From assembly GCA_033220425.1 (NCBI GenBank), contig CM065651.1, positions 2,542,001 to 2,606,000 of the forward strand: DNA of 64,000 nucleotides, in the 5' to 3' direction. Position 1 is the stretch's first letter, and every line of letters starts with the position of its first letter. Shown here piece by piece: positions 36,501 through 48,618 of this stretch. The notes beneath the pieces are model-generated. The model saw nothing but the letters and a program-made list of their open reading frames with translations, had not been told where the DNA came from and did not search any database. Source of the DNA: Lepraria neglecta. Lineage: Eukaryota > Ascomycota > Lecanoromycetes > Lecanorales > Stereocaulaceae. Position numbers and translations under genes: made by a program.

Positions 36501-39500
36501 GCATCAGAGAGCAGCGGACCCCATTTTCTCTTTTCCTCGGTCCCTATTCTCTAATTAGTACTGTCCCAACAAAAAAAGACAAAACTTACCGAGCCACCAG
36601 CCGGGTAGTAAGCCAAACACAAACGAAACCCTTGCCGAACTCGGATTAGACGGCTCGACGAGAACCAATTTGCCCCCACTGCTGAGGTCAGTTTTTCTGC
36701 TAGGTTCAATGTTCCGACATGACTACTCACGGTTTCAACAGCTTTCGTGTATTCTGCAAGGTTCTGTTCAGGTCGGAGGTGGCATGCAGGACCTAGGAAC
36801 TCATTAGGATGTATGAGTGTTGCAAGAGGGAAGCTTACAAGACAGCAAATGATCAAGTCATACTCCGCGGCCTCAAACCCTTGATTGAGGGGATCCTTCT
36901 CGATGTCCAGCACCGCGTAAGTCATCCGATTAGAATAGTCCCGAAAGCGCACTTTGGCGTCTTCGAAGAATGCTGGAGATATATCAGTGTAGACATATTG
37001 GCTGAACCTCGGTATGTCATCCCCATCGCCGTAACGACCATTGTAGGAAGTCAGCGAACGAAGTGTCGGTGCTGTAGCCGCCCCAGTCCCAGCGCCAATC
37101 TCTAGTGTCTTCATGTTTGGGCTCTTGTGGGCGAGTAAGTCGACATAAGCTGCAAACTTCGTATAAGTTATAGCCAGCGCAGGGCTGGAGTAGAAGTTCT
37201 GCGCAAGCTGCCCAGAAAATAGCAGATCAAGCGGGTCCACCTTTCCCTGGAGTATTGCCATCAGGTTCCTTCCAACAGTCACCGAAAGATCGCCTTCTGG
37301 ACAGCTATCCGCGAAATCGCGCAAGAATCTCTCGCAATGTACAATATCGCACATCAGCCTCTGTCCATCAGTATCATTTGCCAGAAGAGCGTCAAGACGC
37401 TGAGAGTCAATTTGGTACCGTGTCCATTCCAAGTATTTCCTCAGGTGCGAGGCTAATCCTTTAGTAGGTTGAGGCGCTGCCTTGAGTATTGAAGACATGA
37501 AGTATGCAGAAGTAATTTCCCATCGATTGGCAATTTCCACTACGTCAATGTCTGTTCTGTGCATACTTTCCTCACATAATTTTGATGCTTGGGCGCTCTC
37601 CAGCATTGCTGGATCCGGCTTCCATTCGAGGTGATAGCATCGGAGGCCAGATTCGGTTGATGAAAACGCATCAGACTTGCTCAAGGCCGTCATACGGTAT
37701 CCTTCGACTACGACTTGAGGTTCCTTGTCGGCATTCAAGGAAATACTTCGAAAGTCGGTTTCACGGTATCCGTGGAATGTGGGTTCGGTGTAGACATCAA
37801 TAGCGGTTTTCTTCGTGCGTTTAAGAAGATCGTTGGAGATCCATAGAGAGTTGATTTGGGTGGGCACCATCGTTGGGATGGCTTGCCAACTCCCTTTACT
37901 AACGGATGCGATACCAGTTTGAAGGATTCCATCCAATGCAGTGGGATGGATGAGGTGTTCCTTGGTGCTTCCACCACCCATCTTGTCAAAGCACCCTTCC
38001 AGCATAATGTTTGCGATGACTTCTCCAGTATCACTGCAACATATTCGCTCAAGCGACTGGAATGTTGGCCCGAAGTCATATCCAAATTTCGTGACATTCC
38101 TGTAGAACTGGCCAGGATGGACTCTATCTCTGCAATGCTTGACACCTAGCTCAAATGCATCCTGAACACCCAAGAGCTCGTGTTTATCTGCTGCTCCATT
38201 GTGCACCTCCATCGAAGGGTCCTCATATTCTACAGTCACTGTTCCATCGCAACAGCATGACCATTCTTCGTTGGAGTAGCTATAGATCTTGAATTCATTG
38301 CATTCGGATGAGCTTTCGGACATACCAGTGCGACGAGGCAGGAGCAACTGCGTTTCGACCCCTTCGGCAGTGGATGAAACCATCATGGGGCTATGGAACA
38401 CTACGTTCTCAACTCTATAGCCAATAATGGTACGCTCTGGGTTGGCTATTTGGCGCATTCCTTCTAAAGCCATCACCATCATTCCAGCAGCAGGATATAA
38501 CAGAGAGCCAGCAATCTGTACATATGTGTCAATAATGCATGTTGAATGTCCACGATCAGAACTATCACCTTGTGATCCACAATCCAAGGGTTGTCCGCAA
38601 CCCTGATAAAGTTCCTCCATCTTGGCTCCGAAGGATTCCAGTCCGCCGAGGGCGTTCCAAGAAGTTCATGCCTCGCATGTTCCCGCATCCGAAAATTCCT
38701 ACTGATCCTGCTCTCTGTCCAGTACGATTGTGAATGATTGAATGGATACGATGGAAGATCGACAAGCAGCTGAAGCTCCGTCTCCTTGAGTCTTGGAGAA
38801 TTGGCCAATGTAAGATCGACCATATAGCCGCTACAACGAAGTCGGCCCAAAAATTCCAAGCAGCTTTCCAGACTTGACATATCGCGCTTCAGCATTGAGT
38901 CGTAGCCTATATTATCCGATCTTACAATCTTGTCAAGGGTATCTTTCACAGGCCGCTGCAATGCAGCGTGGGGCCCTAATTCTATGAGCAGATCTTTGCC
39001 AGTCTGTTTACTTGGCCTCTGCATCAGCAAATAAGAGCTCATTTGACTGAGCGCATCCAAGAACCTGACTTTGGAAACCAGGTTAGACACCCAGTATTCG
39101 GGATTTGAGAAGCTTTCGGGTGCCAGCCTGGTACCGGTAACGGAAGAGAAGACTGGCAGTGCGTCACCGAGGTTTCGTGGCTTGCCCTCAATACTTTTCG
39201 GAACTATCTCTTTAATCAAAATTGCATACTCAGCCGCGATGTCTTCCATGTAAGATGAGTGATATGCCACATTGACCTGTAGTCTCCGGGCAAAGACGCC
39301 CTTTTCACCCATGACATCGTTGAGAGCATTTATGCATTCGAGGTCTCCGGTAACAGTCACATTGTTGGGGCTGTTGACACATCCTATGGCAATATACCCT
39401 CCATGGGAATGAGTGATAACATCCGAGAGGTAAGGGTCAATCCCTTGTTCAGACATAGCTACCGATGTCATTGCCATGGAATCTGAACTGCGCGCTGCCA

Positions 39501-42074
39501 ATCGTGCAGCGAGGGCGCCTCGGTAAAATGCCACTTTCAATGCTGATTCGAGCGAGAGGCTGCCAGCACAGTACGCAGCAGCAATTTCCCCTGAAGAATG
39601 TCCTGTGACAGCGGCAGGGAATATCTCCCAGCTAGCGAGGAGATCGACAAGTGCAATCTGCAAGGCGGTACAAAGAGGCTGAGCTATCGCAGGAGTGTCA
39701 ATGCTGGAAAATTCCTTCTCTTTCTGCAGTTCGTCTATAATTTTATGAGCTTGGTATCATCGTCAGTCCCGCTTGGACTTACCAATCAAAGCCCATTTCG
39801 AGCCTAAGGCAAGAAGGAACCTCTCAGATGCACGTAGACTAGCTTCGAAAGCAGAATAAATGAGCAGCTCGCGCCCCATGCCAGCCCATTGCGCCCCTTG
39901 ACCGGTGAATACGAAACTCAACGTAGGGGCAGTGGATGATCGTACAGGTTTTGACAATCTTGTGGATAAAGATCGCCCAAGTTCTGAGATTGATGATGCC
40001 ACCACAAAGGCTTTCCAGGGTAATGTGCTGCGCTTATTGGACAGGGTGTACGCAAGGTTTTCCACGTATCTATCATTTGCGTCCGCACTAAAATCGTTCA
40101 AATCTGCCAAATATGCTTGGTATACGGTGGCCAAACGTGGTAGTCCTTCCTCATCTGATGCAGACCAGACGAGCACTTTTGGCCGGACGAAGGGTACGTC
40201 TTGTACATGCCCATTAGTCAGTAGGCCGTTGCTTGTCACTCTGGATCTCGCATTGCCAACAAATGCACCCTGAGTGGCATTGAGAGGTGGCGCTGATGCA
40301 GTACAGTGTTTTCCTCTGATGTCTCGAAGTTTCATATAATTGAAGGCGTCATCAAGGATGCAATGAGCATTGGAACCCCCGTATCCGAAGGAGTTAACGG
40401 ACGCTCTGCGGAGGCCGTCTGTAGGCCATGGTACGTTTTCCAATGGGAACTACATACGGTAAGATACCTGCAATCTTATCATGACAATAAGGGGCGCACC
40501 TTGATATGCCATTTTTCCATGGGAATCGCTGCATTTGGCCTCTTGAAGTTGATGTTTGGTGGGATAACACCTTTCTCAACTACCAATATGGATTTGATCA
40601 AGCCAGCGATTCCGCTTGCGGCCTCTAGATGCCCGATGTTGGGCTTCACTGCGCCCACATACAATGGATTATCTTCATTCCGTTGGAAGGCAGCGCTGAT
40701 AGCTCCGGCCTCAATAGCTGGGAGGTTCATTAGCGAGTTACTCCATGGCACAGGGACTTATGGTAGTGGAGCCACTCCCGCCAAATACTTACGATCACCA
40801 ACTTGCGTTCCGGTGCCATGTGCTTCGAAATACTTCGTTACATTGAGATCTAACCCACCGTCGCGATATGTGTTCCGAATATTCTGCTCTTGAGCTTCCT
40901 TACTCGGTTGTGTGAGGCCAGGAGTTTTACCATCTTGATTAGTCCCTGTCGCCCGGATGACAGCCCGAATGGTATCACCATCCTTGAGAGCATCCGAGAG
41001 AAGTTTGATCACTACTAGACCAGCGCCCTCGCCTTTTGCATAGCCATTAGCACGTTCGTCAAAAGTATAACATCGACCGTCTGGTGAAAAGAAGCCCATG
41101 TTGGAGAGATGGACCATCGAGACGTCTGGTGCGATTATTATGCTGCAGCCTCCAACTAGTCCCTTCGTGAGATCAGAATTGAATCTGATCGGTAGAGATC
41201 AAACGTCGAGAGTCTGTACTCACCATGTGGGACTCATGATTTCTCAGACTCTGACAAGCAAGATGTAAGGCACTCAAGCTACTTGAGCATGCTGTATCAA
41301 GTGCAATACTAGAGCCCCGAAGATCATAGAACCAGCTGATTCTATTAGCCAATAGAGCGGTCCCTATTCCGGTGCCGAGATACTTTGCCGGCGACTCCGG
41401 GTCCCTAAGTAGCAAAGTTTCATAGTCACGTGCAGTCGTCCCAATGTAGACACATGTTTTTGAGCTAATAATGGACTCCATCTTAAGGCCAGCTTATATT
41501 CGAGAACGTCAGTCGTCGCTCAGCAACGTCAGAAAATAAAACCCACCATTTTCGAGTGCTCTGTAAGACGTTTCCAACATTATTCGCTGTTGTGGATCCA
41601 TCGATAGAACCTCCGCGGGTTGGATGGAGAAAAATGGTGCATCGAAAGCCGCGATATCTCCTTTCAGGAAATTTCCAGTTCTCGCGTTGGTCTGACTTCT
41701 CATCAGCATGGTAACGAATTCGTTCATTCGTCACTTATCACGTAAATCACATCAGAGAGAGGAGAAGATCTTACAGTATCGACTCTGTCTGCATCAGGGT
41801 GATAGAAAGCATCAATATTAAACCGATCCTTTGGTATCTCGGTCCTAGCAGATCGACTTTGAGACAACATCTGCCAGAATCCTTCTGCAGAAGTTGCATC
41901 CTGTGGGAATTGTGCAGCAAATCCAATGACAGCTATTGGCTCTAATTTGTCATCTCCCAATGGTGTTTCCCCCAAACCACAATAGGAGACGCCATTAACG
42001 TCGTTACTGTGATCCTCGGCGTGGGTAAAGCCATTCATATGTGAAGACGATAGATCGTTAGCCATTGGTGGCAA
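33529..42074 (-). CDS. Highly reducing type I polyketide synthase (KS-AT-DH-MT-ER-KR-ACP)
   Basis: Iterative megasynthase of about 2,590 residues, with about 12 short introns that all join in frame. KS: active Cys in [13 protein letters not shown], His in [11 protein letters not shown] and [30 protein letters not shown]: catalytic His in WIVDHK (intron directly after) followed by LLYPAAG, with Asp in [13 protein letters not shown]-methyltransferase: [11 protein letters not shown], then VLHATSDL and KLVLVEP after two introns. ER: NADPH motif [27 protein letters not shown] and [15 protein letters not shown]: phosphopantetheine Ser in GIDSLVALE. No thioesterase, reductase or other release domain follows the ACP, so a separate enzyme must release the product. 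All catalytic residues checked are present. The product cannot be predicted beyond a reduced, alpha-methylated chain. Confidence 0.96.
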
Positions 42075-43956
42075 TTCGCTGGCCAGTCCAATCTAGATTT
42101 TCAAAGGACACAACTGCTCTTAGAGAAGTTATTCTCTCTTTGTTCGAAAGTTAGTAACTGTGAGACTACAGCTTCGTTGCAGACCCTTGTGCCGTCGCAG
42201 TCGGTAAGTCTGCCTGATGGTCGAAGTTGAGAGCCAAAAGAGGTAAGGCTTTGATGGCATCTTGCTCAAAGAGGCATGTAAGGCAACCCGCATTCCCACT
42301 ATGATAGTCTTTGTCATCCTGTTTAGTTATCAGTGTCTTCTCTCACAAACTTCTCGTCAGCTTGGCCACACATCCCTCCCTGTCGGCTCAAATACCATCG
42401 ATGTGCTTTGAGCCCCGCGCACATGCGGGACGGCTATCAAATGCATTGGCTTCGGCTTCCATTGAAGGTACTTAGAATTGAGCGATCTTTACGGACAAAA
42501 GGAGTGGCTCGCTAGCTCATAGTGAGAGTCAATCGACGCTTGTCTTGATATACAGCACCATCTACCGCCGAAGGAGCAGTCTCATGTGCGCAGCCACGGC
42601 TAGTGCGGCGCTTTGCACCTATTGGACGTCCATAGAAGATTCAGAAACAACCAACGTGGCTGCATGCTTAGATAGCAATTACAAGGATAGCCTGCTAGCA
42701 GATTCCCAACATGCAGCCAACAATCATAGTGTGAGAAGGTCTATGCATACTATCAATGCCGGACAGTGCAATTATTGATTAAGAATATTTTAGGCGAATA
42801 GGGTAGGTACATTGGCCTGATAACGAGGAGCTTCGGTGTGGGGGTTCACCAAGCAGCGTCTCTCATCACAGAGGCATGAAAGCGGGCATATCTCCGATTT
42901 GGGGCCAGGGTGCGGATAAATATCGATATGGGTGCCAAAGAACGTGTATGAGTGATGAACAACGGGAGAGCCAGAACGATCGATACTGCAGACGTATCAC
43001 CATTAGCTAGTTCCGCATTGATGGCCAGAGTCCATAAAGTGTAAACTCGAGCTAAGTGATACTGAGCACGAATGGTGTGGATGGTGATCTTTTCTGCTTT
43101 CCCAGTACACACCTTCCCAAGTGGAACATATCATGGGCCAAGAATTCAGGGAAACTGACGCAAGTGGATCACTTCCCGGTGGGTCTTGCCGTCTACGCCA
43201 TGCCTAGACTGACGGCAATCGAGCCAGTCGTAGGCCGCTCTTCCCTGGCCCGCCCCTAGAATAGCGGCATACCATTCGACAACACTGACCAGTCCTCCCG
43301 TTGTGCCGTTCTGATACAGATTAGGTCTATATCTCGCGTAGATTCCAGACTAATCAAAAATTTCTTCCGCCATGCTCGGGAGTTAATCCTGACCGAACCC
43401 GCTAACTTTAAGCCACATAAGCTAGTCTGAGGAATTCGCTGCAAGACGTGCACGTAGCTGCGTTATCGCCTCCAAACCATTTGAGCATGTACCCCGGTAA
43501 TTGTATATGCCGCAAGCAGGGCAATTTTTACCCCTCTGCGGTGTTTCAAATCTTGCATTTGGTGTGAATGACAATCTTCTTCATGGCCTTGGTCCAAGGT
43601 CTATAGAGTGTGTAAGGTCTTACATCGCGACATTAGGTGAAGGTGGTCGGGACGTAGGAATACGCAATCCATCTGCTAATACCAGGCATTCCTTCGTCAG
43701 GAATGTCTAGCTTGACAGTGTAGGCGCAACGGGCCCCTGCCCATCAACAGATCAATCCCTGCAAGCCACCCGTAGGGTGCTGAACGTATCTGCGTCAGAG
43801 CAATCCCCCGTGTGATGCTTTGTGGCACAGTCAGTTACGTTGGATTGGTCAATGTACCTCAAACCCTCTGCTTATTCGTGATGCTTGACGCTCACGATCT
43901 ATCAAAGCCCAGGCCTCTGCGACTTCATTCTTGCACTCATTTCCGTTGTCACGAGC
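42075..43956. promoter_or_regulatory. PKS upstream region, 1.9 kb, divergent to a membrane-protein gene
   Basis: Carries the promoters of the PKS (-) and the rhodopsin-domain gene (+). Open frames of 60-90 codons are present without recognisable content. No transcription-factor gene was found here, and I could not assign a specific operator. Confidence 0.5.
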
Positions 43957-45262
43957 ATGGCCACACCTTCGCCCTCTGAGATTGCATACGAGGAAGCACA
44001 CATAGGCGATAGCAGACAACTTGGAATAGCTATTTCGAACGGTGTCTGCTATGGTGTTGCAGTGGTTGCCGTGCTGTTGAGACTCGTCTCACGTCGACTT
44101 TCACAGGCTGGGAATCGAGTGGATGACTGGTGGGCATGGATCGGACTGGTTGGTCTTCTCGATTAACGAGTCCTGCTAGATAATTGACTGGTTCCAGCTG
44201 TCCATGACGTTTTATATCGCCTCGTATCAGACAATCGTTCACTATGGGCTCGGACGACACTCGATCCTTATCACGAATCTCAAGGGATTCATCATAGTGA
44301 GCGACTGCACTCTCCTACCATTTCTGGGTTGTCGTTCATCAATGGCTAATTTGCGCAACAGTCATCGACGATTGCCGCGGTGTTCTACAACTTTACAATT
44401 TTGGCGATCAAGCTCTCGATTCTCTACTTTTACCGTCGCATCTTTCCACAGCGCTGGTTCAAGTACGCCCTGCTTGCTAATGGTGCTCTCATCACCGGCT
44501 CTGCTGTTTCTAGCATGTTTTGCGACGTCTTGCAATGTGTGCCTCTACACTCCCAGTGGGATCCTACCGTTAAGGGTCACTGTATCGACTTTAGTAGTGT
44601 CATCCTGGCATCGGGTATAGTCAACGTGATCACAGACTTTACTCTCCTCATCTTGCCAATGCCTGTCCTGTGGCGACTGAAGGTCTCTCAGTCTCGGAAG
44701 AGATTGGTCATGTCAACTTTCATGCTTGGTGGTTTGTGAGTCAAGAAATTTGATTCCTCAGGAGTCTATGAACTGATGGTCCTAGTGTATGTGTAATCAG
44801 TACCGTTCGACTCTTCTACGTAAGAGCGTTTAAGGGCGTAGACCCTAGCTGTAAGTCATGCTGTTCCGAAGACCATAGTCGGCTATCGGCATCCAGAACT
44901 GATCAGGATCAGGGGGAGACATCGACACGACTGAGCTTTCGACCGTCGAGATTGGTATCGGCATGCTCTCTGCTTGCTTGCCAGCTTACAGGCCACTTTG
45001 GAACCACTTCCTCCAGCCCAAAGGCACGGTCAATGTCTCTAAACAGCCGCCTACAGACCGAAGTATCAAATTGACAGGTATCAGCAAGAAATGGAATGGG
45101 CATAGTGAGATCTCTGGAAGTGAGGATGAGGAGAGATTGTATACTCGTTTTGGTACCGTTGGAGTTGCTCAAGGCGACGAGAATATCTCGCATCATGGGC
45201 ACGATACGGATATTGTGGTCACGAGGCAATTTGCAATTTCAAGTACAGGAGATGGTTTCTAA
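43957..45262 (+). CDS. Fungal rhodopsin-domain seven-helix membrane protein
   Basis: Five exons (43957-44148, 44198-44296, 44362-44735, 44786-44850 and 44913-45262) give 359 residues. Family signs are VDDWWAWIGL, HYGLGRHS, FYNFTILAIKLSILYFYRRIF, GHCIDF, NVITDFTLLILPMPVLWRL, and the DPSW..DIDTTELSTVEIGIGMLSACLPAYRPL block. The cytosolic tail has about 75 residues. The last acceptor is the second of two neighbouring CAGs, because the first would create a stop. The first intron has an unusual GTTGGT donor. It starts about 1.9 kb from the PKS start and is read away from it. It may be a cluster-linked sensor or an unrelated receptor; the two same-family genes in this window are clearly diverged. 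Confidence 0.87.
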
Positions 45263-45407
45263 TATAGCCATGACGTTCTGGTGGGTGCGAAATCCGTTTT
45301 CCGTTTTGCATGTATCCGGCATACGTATGGCACTGTAAGATTAGTCCATACATTCTGCATCTGGTAAGTTTCCCACCTTAATCGACAGCCCGGTCAGTTA
45401 TTACCCG

Positions 45408-46037
45408 TCATCTGCAGTAAGTTGGAATTAGAGAGGCGCACCCTATTAGATGGCTTCGCTCAGAGGAGATGACAAATAACTTATCAGCACCAACTCTGTT
45501 TGGGAAGTAAGACACACGTGGGGGTATGTAATGCAAGGTGGAACTTCCTTTTGGGGGGCCGTGACCAACCTTGTATGTGCACGGGATAAGGTGGCCTCGT
45601 TTAATAGGACACTTCAATAGAACCAAGCAACGTGCTCGGCAGTATACCACTTGCTGTTGATTGGCAATCCCCAACGGAAAATTTGTAATTGGATTATTTG
45701 GGTCAACCGTGCCAGATGATATAGTGTCTGGAGAGATTAAAGTCTCATCGTGGCTTTTATCAAAAATTAGCTCCCCCGCCTTGCTTAGACCGTGCGGTGC
45801 ATGAAATCCTTCTGAGCCGTGGGCTACTGATGGATTTGCGGGATCAGCATGCGGCAAGAAACGTTGATAATGCAGGAGCATCCCACGCATTCTTCCAAAT
45901 CCAGCAATGTGCCTGTCTCTTATGCATACCTCTGAATTCGCTAATGTGCCATTGCTGTGAATGTGCGTACTGGTGTCACGCCCCCAAGCTACTCCAAAAG
46001 AGGATTCAATGACCAACTGAGGGGTCATCCACTTCAC
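45408..46037 (-). CDS. Hypothetical 209-codon orphan open frame
   Basis: Unusually long for intergenic sequence here. There are no homology cues, signal peptide, transmembrane helix or repeats. The composition looks unselected, with scattered Cys, His and Pro. No competing gene occupies the opposite strand. It may be a chance frame, an orphan gene or a relic exon. Confidence 0.25.
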   Translation of the reverse strand: MKWMTPQLVIESSFGVAWGRDTSTHIHSNGTLANSEVCIRDRHIAGFGRMRGMLLHYQRFLPHADPANPSVAHGSEGFHAPHGLSKAGELIFDKSHDETLISPDTISSGTVDPNNPITNFPLGIANQQQVVYCRARCLVLLKCPIKRGHLIPCTYKVGHGPPKGSSTLHYIPPRVSYFPNRVGADKLFVISSERSHLIGCASLIPTYCR

Positions 46038-46130
46038 ACCTTTGGTCTATCGATAATGAATCAAGAGGCCATCTCTGCAAAATTCTAACTATGTAACCAT
46101 AGCTTACAGGAAACTCATCTTCGACCCAAG

Positions 46131-47157
46131 ATGCCAACATTGACCTGGCTCGTCACCGGCTGCTCTTCTGGCTTCGGCGAGGAGTTTGTGCACAGTATCC
46201 TCGCGCGCGGAGATCGAGTCATTGCAACTGGGCGAAATGCCGCTTCGCGACTGCAGCATTTCAAAGACACAGGCGCGACAATCATGGATTTGGACGTGAC
46301 AGCCCCTCAAGCAGACCTCGATAAGAAGATGGCGGAGGCTTTGGCCATACACGGTGGCATTGACGTACTAGTGAATAATGCTGGATACATCGAAAGTGGA
46401 CCTGTAGAAGAGCTTACGTGAGTATCATATTGTGCAAACAGCTGAACCAACGAGCTGATAGAAATATTACTCGAACAGGCCGGAAAGACTTCTTCGCCAA
46501 TATAACACCAATGTCTTTGGACAGGTGAATCTCACGCGATCGATTCTACCTCATTACCGCGAGAAGCGAGCTGGCATTCTCGCATTCATCGGTTCTCAAG
46601 CTGGCTGGCAAGGCGAAGCTGGGACGACGTGTTACTGCTCAAGCAAATTCGCACTTGAAGGTAAGCCAACTTGACAACATAGGAGGGCTCGCAACCTCCG
46701 CATCACGCAAACCGTTTGAAAGTACAGAGAACTGACCCATTGGCCAGGGGTAGTTGAGAGTCTCCAGAAAGAGATAGAGGTCTTCGGCATCAAATGCATC
46801 ATCTTCGAACCGGGCTTCTACCGCACCAAAGCGTTCAGCGCCCAGAACTTTCACTTCAATGTACCGCGTATTCCCGAATACGCGGAGTTCAATAAGGGAT
46901 TACGGGGGTTTATAGAGGCTTGTGACAAGAATCAACCCGGTGATCCGACAAAGTTCGCAGAGAGGGTGATTGATGTTATCAAAGGGGAGGGATTAGCGGA
47001 AGGAAAGGACATGCCAATCAGACTGCCATTAGGATCTGATGGCTTGGAGGTCATGCGGAGGAAATGTTTGGAAACGTTGAAGCTCTGTGAGGAGTGGGAA
47101 AAGTTGATCGTTAGTACGGATTACCCCGTCGAGAAGCAGGACGAGAAAAGTTCATAG
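46131..47157 (+). CDS. Short-chain dehydrogenase/reductase (classical SDR)
   Basis: NAD(P)-dependent oxidoreductase, substrate unknown. Exons 46131-46417, 46479-46660 and 46748-47157 give 292 residues. The cofactor motif is TGCSSGFGEEF, and DLDVTAP and NNAGYIESG follow. The catalytic triad is Ser in FIGSQAGW and Tyr/Lys in CYCSSKFALEG; the Tyr is the first residue of YCSSK. The FEPGFYRTKAF loop is typical of the subgroup that includes many secondary-metabolism reductases and the YusZ-like SDRs. It lies between the PKS-side membrane protein and the acyltransferase, and converges with the latter with only 117 bp between them. It could act on the polyketide. Confidence 0.93.
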
Positions 47158-47274
47158 AAGCCAACACTTCCTTTCTCGGATCAATGTCATATATGGCAGT
47201 CAGGCGATGTTGAAAACGCCACTTTGTCACAGCGTGAGAAGGGCGAGATTTCCGCGCCGCAACAGACCAAAATA

Positions 47275-48618
47275 TTAAGCAGAATCAACACTCAACTCCA
47301 CGAACAGTATTCCCTTAACTCTTGCAAGAAAACCGCTCACAAAATCCGCTGTATAGAACCGCTCATTATAGCAAACACTGAGCGTCATACAATCCTGCCA
47401 AGTCCAAACGTACAGACAAATCTGTCTCGTCAACATCTCCACGCCCACCCAAAACCTCTCGATCTCCACCCCATCTCCGTGTTCGCGATCAACATAGCAA
47501 TCCACGACCCCCAAACTCTCCAGTCCCGGCTCCGTCGGCGCTTGCGTGTCTGGAGGCAGTGGGTGGCTGAATAGCTCTGTCACTTTTTTGGCGTAGCTGC
47601 GGAAGAAGGATGGGAGGGGTGTATTTGCCGATTGGGATGATAGCTGCTTGTAGAAGAAGCGGAGCTGGGAGGTGTTCTCGGAGAAGTCGGACGGGGCGAG
47701 GGAGATGGGGAGCCCGATTACATAAACGGAGACGGGGTGGGTATGAGGTTTGCTATATGGAGACCGTAGGTACGGTCGAAGGTCGAAGGTTCCCCACGAG
47801 GTGTAGTTCCTGGCTAGAGTCTCGCTGTAAGCTAGTTGCTTCGTTGCGACTATTAAGGCGCTGTGGAACGCAGTTGCTACGCTCAAAGTGCGGGCTTTGC
47901 AGGCGCTGATGATGGCAGATGTAATGGGTGGTGTAAATGTGAGCTCGGTGCGGCGTGTGGCGCCCGGTACTTGGTTGGAGAGCTCGGTAGGGAGGCCAAT
48001 TGAAGGCATGTTGCTGGTATATTTCTTCAAGAGTCGAATAGCCGCCTCATCCTCCTCATCAGTAGTAGATGCAGGAAAATTGGCGATTTCATCTAGGCTT
48101 GGGGAAAGATTCCTTCGCTCATCGCCGAATTTTATTTGACGAGGCTTGCCCAAGGCTTTGAAGAAGTTGTTCAAGAGCTGTAAGGCTCCCATGCCATCGA
48201 TACACCAATGTGATGCACGGATCAGGATCTCTGACGTGTGGGGAAGGTAGTGAAGGGTAGGCAGCGAAGAAGGCTCAAAAGTCGCGAGTAGATCGTCCGC
48301 AGTCATCGCTGGCGCTACATGAAATGTTTTTGCAAGCCATGAGTCTAATTCAACGGAGGTTGGAACTTCGTACACCTTCATGTCTCCCTTTGCAAAAGCG
48401 GCTAGTTGTGGATGGTCGTATCGCATCGTTTTCCAGGCTTGTCGTAAAGCAGACTCGACACTATCTGCTGGGAGCGTTGATCGAAACTGAGCACAAACTC
48501 TTACGGCCCAGTGCTCTTTGTTGAGAGGCGCGCCCCCATCTGCGATGGTCTTAAAGAAGAGCTCTAGGGTGTCTAGTGGGCGCTCAAAACGTCCTGGGGA
48601 CGTTTCTTGCCAGGGCAT
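47275..48618 (-). CDS. Condensation-domain-like acyltransferase (trichothecene 15-O-acetyltransferase Tri3 type)
   Basis: Intronless, 447 residues from the Met at 48618 (MPWQETSPGRFERPLDTLE). An in-frame upstream Met at 48738 gives a non-homologous extension and is rejected. The fold is that of NRPS condensation domains and CoA-dependent acyltransferases: an HxxxDG catalytic motif (ASHWCIDGMG), then SWGTFDLRPYL, and a C-terminal barrel strand with WTWQDCMTLSVCYNERFY. This layout is that of the fungal Tri3-like group, which acylates hydroxyls of secondary metabolites. In this neighbourhood it is the best candidate to acylate or release the PKS product; that link is inference. Confidence 0.85.
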   Translation of the reverse strand: MPWQETSPGRFERPLDTLELFFKTIADGGAPLNKEHWAVRVCAQFRSTLPADSVESALRQAWKTMRYDHPQLAAFAKGDMKVYEVPTSVELDSWLAKTFHVAPAMTADDLLATFEPSSLPTLHYLPHTSEILIRASHWCIDGMGALQLLNNFFKALGKPRQIKFGDERRNLSPSLDEIANFPASTTDEEDEAAIRLLKKYTSNMPSIGLPTELSNQVPGATRRTELTFTPPITSAIISACKARTLSVATAFHSALIVATKQLAYSETLARNYTSWGTFDLRPYLRSPYSKPHTHPVSVYVIGLPISLAPSDFSENTSQLRFFYKQLSSQSANTPLPSFFRSYAKKVTELFSHPLPPDTQAPTEPGLESLGVVDCYVDREHGDGVEIERFWVGVEMLTRQICLYVWTWQDCMTLSVCYNERFYTADFVSGFLARVKGILFVELSVDSA

